From NCBI GenBank assembly GCA_039815505.1, contig JBCBZE010000033.1:1-17418 (forward strand): a stretch of 17,418 bases of DNA. The letters run 5' to 3'. The position numbers and the translations under genes are program-made. The DNA comes from CANLWN01 sp039815505 (lineage in GTDB: Bacteria; Bacteroidota; Bacteroidia; Flavobacteriales; Flavobacteriaceae). Of the stretch, positions 14,943-17,418 are shown piece after piece (position 1 is the first letter of the stretch; each line of letters starts with the position of its first letter). The notes beneath the pieces were generated by a model. It saw nothing but the letters and a program-made list of their open reading frames with translations, was not told the origin of the DNA and searched no databases.

Positions 14943-15716
14943 ATGGGCAAGATTATTGCTATTGCAAATCAAAAAGGTGGGGTTGGTAAGACCACTACCA
15001 CGGTAAACCTGGCCGCCTCCCTGGGAGTACTTGAAAAAAAGGTGTTGTTGATCGATGCGGACCCACAAGCCAATGCCACTTCTGGACTTGGAATAGAAGT
15101 AGATAGCGTGGAACTGGGCACCTATCAGTTATTGGAGCATACCAAAACCGCACTGGAGACCATTATTCCTACCTCTTCTCCCAATGTTGACCTTATTCCC
15201 GCACATATAGATTTAGTCGCCATTGAAATAGAATTGGTCGATAAGGATAAGCGGGAGTATATGATGAAGAGCGCTATTGCAGAACTTCGAGAGACATATG
15301 ATTATATTCTGATCGATTGCGCACCTTCCTTGGGCCTATTAACTTTAAACGCCTTGACAGCGGCAGATTCCGTGATGATTCCTATTCAATGTGAGTATTT
15401 TGCCCTTGAAGGTTTGGGCAAGCTATTGAATACCATAAAAAGCGTACAGAAAATACACAATCCGGATTTGGATATAGAAGGGTTGCTTTTGACCATGTTC
15501 GATTCCCGATTGCGACTTTCCAACCAAGTAGTGGAAGAAGTCAAAAAACATTTTGAGGATATGGTCTTCGATACCATTATACAACGAAATGTTCGACTAA
15601 GCGAAGCCCCCAGCTATGGGGAAAGCATTATAAAATATGATGCCAGTAGTAAAGGAGCGGCCAATTATTTAAATTTGGCCAATGAAGTGGTAAAGAAAAA
15701 TAAGGAAAAAGTATAA
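14943..15716 (+). CDS. parA: ParA-family chromosome partition ATPase
   Basis: This 257-residue Soj/ParA-type deviant Walker ATPase binds DNA non-specifically as an ATP dimer and moves the origin region in concert with ParB-parS. It has the deviant Walker A loop KGGVGKTT (11-18, signature Lys11), the Walker A' strand VLLIDADPQANAT (34-46) and Walker B ILIDCAPSLGLLT (from 122). SEAPSYGESI near the end is the usual Soj C-terminal block. The N-terminus is short with no HTH, as in chromosomal type Ib rather than type Ia plasmid ParA. It overlaps parB by one base (TAATG) in a parA-parB-DUF5683-dapB block. Confidence 0.95.
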   Translation: MGKIIAIANQKGGVGKTTTTVNLAASLGVLEKKVLLIDADPQANATSGLGIEVDSVELGTYQLLEHTKTALETIIPTSSPNVDLIPAHIDLVAIEIELVDKDKREYMMKSAIAELRETYDYILIDCAPSLGLLTLNALTAADSVMIPIQCEYFALEGLGKLLNTIKSVQKIHNPDLDIEGLLLTMFDSRLRLSNQVVEEVKKHFEDMVFDTIIQRNVRLSEAPSYGESIIKYDASSKGAANYLNLANEVVKKNKEKV

Positions 15717-16621
15717 TGGCGAAAGCGACGAAAAAGCAAGCTTTGGGAAGGGGGCTATCCGCATTGTTGAAAGATCCCGAAAATGATATACAATCCGCAT
15801 CCGATAAAAATGCGGATAAGGTTGTTGGGAACATTGTAGAACTGGATATCGATTGTATTGAAGTCAATCCCTTTCAGCCCAGGTCCAATTTTAATGACGA
15901 AGCGTTAAAAGAATTGGCCATATCCATCAAGGAGTTAGGGGTTATTCAGCCCATAACGGTCCGAAAAATGGATTTCAATAAATATCAGTTGGTTTCGGGG
16001 GAAAGAAGATACCGTGCATCCAAATTGATAGGTCTAGAAACGATTCCGGCCTATATCCGAATAGCCAATGATCAGGAATCCTTGGAAATGGCTTTGGTAG
16101 AGAACATTCAAAGACAGGACCTGGACCCTATTGAAATTGCACTATCCTACCAGAGATTGATCGATGAAATTCAGTTAACACAGGAAAAACTAAGTGATCG
16201 TGTGGGAAAAAAGCGATCAACTATTACCAATTATATGCGTTTGCTACGCTTAGACCCTATTATACAGACCGGTATACGAGACGGTTTTTTAAGTATGGGG
16301 CACGGTAGGGCCTTGGTAAATATTGAAAAAAGACAAGACCAGATAGCGCTTTATGAAAAAATAGTTGGAGAAAACCTTTCGGTCCGGGACACCGAACGTG
16401 CGGTAAAGACATATCATGAAGGCACGGGCAATACGGGTTCTAGTACTAAAAAACTACCGGAAACACCAACTTACATCCAAAAAGGCATCAAGGAATTCAA
16501 GGATTATCTCTCGGTAAGGGTAGACATAAAGGCTTCAGCCAACGGTAAGGGAAAAATAACAATTCCTTTCCATTCCAAAGAAGAATTCCAAAGATTAAAA
16601 AAATTGATATCCGGTGACTAA
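15716..16621 (+). CDS. parB: ParB-family chromosome partition protein
   Basis: This 301-residue protein has a basic N-terminal ParA-stimulating peptide (KKQALGRGLSALL) and the ParB/Srx CTPase domain with NPFQPR (51-56), ELGVIQPITVR and GERRYRA (95-101). ENIQRQDLDPIE (129-140) precedes the HTH that reads parS (QEKLSDRVGKKRSTITNYMRLL). The C-terminal dimerisation part ends FHSKEEFQRLKKLI. All elements of a working CTP-dependent sliding clamp are present. No parS-like GTTNCACGTGNAAC palindrome was noticed in the window, so its site must lie elsewhere. The stop overlaps the next gene's GTG start (GTGACTAA). Confidence 0.95.
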   Translation: MAKATKKQALGRGLSALLKDPENDIQSASDKNADKVVGNIVELDIDCIEVNPFQPRSNFNDEALKELAISIKELGVIQPITVRKMDFNKYQLVSGERRYRASKLIGLETIPAYIRIANDQESLEMALVENIQRQDLDPIEIALSYQRLIDEIQLTQEKLSDRVGKKRSTITNYMRLLRLDPIIQTGIRDGFLSMGHGRALVNIEKRQDQIALYEKIVGENLSVRDTERAVKTYHEGTGNTGSSTKKLPETPTYIQKGIKEFKDYLSVRVDIKASANGKGKITIPFHSKEEFQRLKKLISGD

Positions 16622-17261
16622 AACCCTAGGTTTTTTATTGGTTTTTTTACTTTTTGCCTGCATTGGTTTTTCGCAGGAAGAAATAAAGCGGACGTCAAAT
16701 GCAGATTCGCTTCAAATTGATCTCAAGGAGAGAGGCATCGATGTGGAGTCGGTGGTTAAAAAGAAAATTAACCCTTTGGCCCCGAGTAAAGCAGCATTCT
16801 ATTCGGCCATATTACCTGGTTTGGGGCAAATTTACAATCGACGCTATTGGAAAGTACCCATCGTGTATGGGGCTATAGGTACGGGGGTTGCCGTTTATAT
16901 TTTTAACAATAATGAATATAATCGTTTTAGGGATGCCTTTAAGCGAAGAAGGGCCGGGTTTACAGATGATGAATTCTTTGACCTTACGCCAAATAACGGT
17001 GTTACACCCACGACCGCTGATTTTTCCGATGCCGCCCTGCAGGATGCGCAAGAACGTTTTCAACGAGACCGAGATCTGGCATTATTGATTACCATAGCCT
17101 TGTATGCCTTGAATATTATAGATGCCAATGTAGATCAACACCTAAAGCAATTCAATGTAGATGATGATTTGGGTTTTAAGTTGGATGTAAAACCTTTTTT
17201 GGACTACAATCCGGTTACGGCCAATCCAAACTATGGAATGTCCTTTACCATTAAGTTTTAA
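16614..17261 (+). CDS. DUF5683 domain membrane protein with signal peptide
   Basis: This 215-residue protein starts at GTG 16614 inside the parB stop. That start gives a clean signal peptide (MTKTLGFLLVFLLFACIGFSQ, cleavage probably after residue 20 or 21), and no ATG offers the same. Cys16 in LFAC is lipobox-like, but the FSQ ending favours ordinary cleavage. The DUF5683 core begins at NPLAPSKAAFYSAILPGLGQ (53-72), then YNRRYWKVPIVYGAIGTGVAVYIF, a membrane span, and an EYNRFRDAFKRRR loop. A second likely span is LALLITIALYALNI near 155-170. The A-x-LPGLGQxYN motif is shared with TM2-like proteins. Function is unknown; a place between parB and dapB is common in flavobacteria. Confidence 0.85.
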   Translation: MTKTLGFLLVFLLFACIGFSQEEIKRTSNADSLQIDLKERGIDVESVVKKKINPLAPSKAAFYSAILPGLGQIYNRRYWKVPIVYGAIGTGVAVYIFNNNEYNRFRDAFKRRRAGFTDDEFFDLTPNNGVTPTTADFSDAALQDAQERFQRDRDLALLITIALYALNIIDANVDQHLKQFNVDDDLGFKLDVKPFLDYNPVTANPNYGMSFTIKF

Positions 17262-17265
17262 CAAC

Positions 17266-17418
17266 ATGAATATTGCCTTGTTTGGATACGGAAAAATGGG
17301 AAAAATGATAGAGCAGATCGCTCTTGGCAGAAACCATACCATAGTTGCCAAAATTGATTTAGGGATATCTAAGGTAGATTTTTCCAATATCGATGTCGCC
17401 ATAGACTTTAGCATGCCC
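17266..17418 (+). CDS. dapB: 4-hydroxy-tetrahydrodipicolinate reductase, N-terminal part
   Basis: The first 51 codons are present; the gene runs off the window end. MNIALFGYGKMGKMIEQIA is the Rossmann nucleotide-binding loop (GxGxMG type) and VAIDFSMP (44-51) is the DapB strand just before the family's conserved turn. DapB reduces hydroxy-tetrahydrodipicolinate with NAD(P)H in lysine and meso-diaminopimelate synthesis, so it feeds peptidoglycan precursors. It starts 5 bases after the DUF5683 stop. The spacing between the Rossmann loop and the IDFS block is short compared with E. coli DapB, as is usual for the compact Bacteroidota forms. Confidence 0.85.
   Translation, partial: MNIALFGYGKMGKMIEQIALGRNHTIVAKIDLGISKVDFSNIDVAIDFSMP

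Noticed and set aside
14794..16621. parS site near parAB
   Set aside because: I looked for a CACGTG-centred palindrome of the GTTNCACGTGNAAC type and noticed none in the spacer or genes; a systematic search is needed for certainty.
16614..16680. DUF5683 protein as a lipoprotein via Cys16 in LFAC
   Set aside because: The hydrophobic segment continues past Cys16 and ends in the FSQ cleavage style common in Bacteroidota, so ordinary signal peptidase cleavage is favoured.

Overview
The window looks like chromosome from a member of the Flavobacteriaceae (Bacteroidota). The grounds are a SusD-type C-terminus, tightly overlapping genes with A/T-rich leaders and no strong Shine-Dalgarno sites, TAnnTTTG-type promoter motifs, a DUF5683 gene next to parAB and dapB, and a three-polypeptide propionyl-CoA carboxylase near mutAB. 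Genus cannot be fixed from the sequence alone; a marine Maribacter/Zobellia-like organism is only a guess. No rRNA, tRNA, CRISPR array, insertion sequence or prophage was seen. No gene-free stretch exceeds about 180 bases.

Region A (1-6649, + strand) is a putative murein (peptidoglycan) recovery locus. It opens with the last 57 codons of a SusD/RagB outer-membrane nutrient-binding lipoprotein, closed by a strong hairpin terminator. Next come a GHL10/DUF187 (DigH-like) lipoprotein glycosidase, an AmpG-like MFS permease, and a cytoplasmic NagZ-type GH3 beta-N-acetylglucosaminidase. A class I SAM methyltransferase, a frameshifted small coding remnant and anmK (anhydro-MurNAc kinase, TTG start) follow. 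Together these could capture, cut, import and phosphorylate anhydro-muropeptide sugars. The MurQ etherase and any amidases are not in the window.

Region B (6655-14793) handles propionyl-CoA. A minus-strand operon encodes propionyl-CoA carboxylase as BCCP, biotin carboxylase and carboxyltransferase. Diverging from it on the plus strand are udk (uridine kinase), an FtsB/DivIC-like division protein, and the small and large subunits of methylmalonyl-CoA mutase. The route is propionyl-CoA to methylmalonyl-CoA to succinyl-CoA. The epimerase and the MeaB-type chaperone are not in the window.

Region C (14794-17418, + strand) is the chromosome-segregation block: an A/T-rich intergenic region with two DnaA-box-like 9-mers, then parA, parB, a DUF5683 membrane protein, and the start of dapB cut by the window edge.

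The most notable points are the murein locus next to a SusD gene, the one-base-broken reading frame at 5451-5560, the DnaA-box-like pair upstream of parA, and a recurring 8-base RTGANTAR start/stop overlap at four gene junctions.
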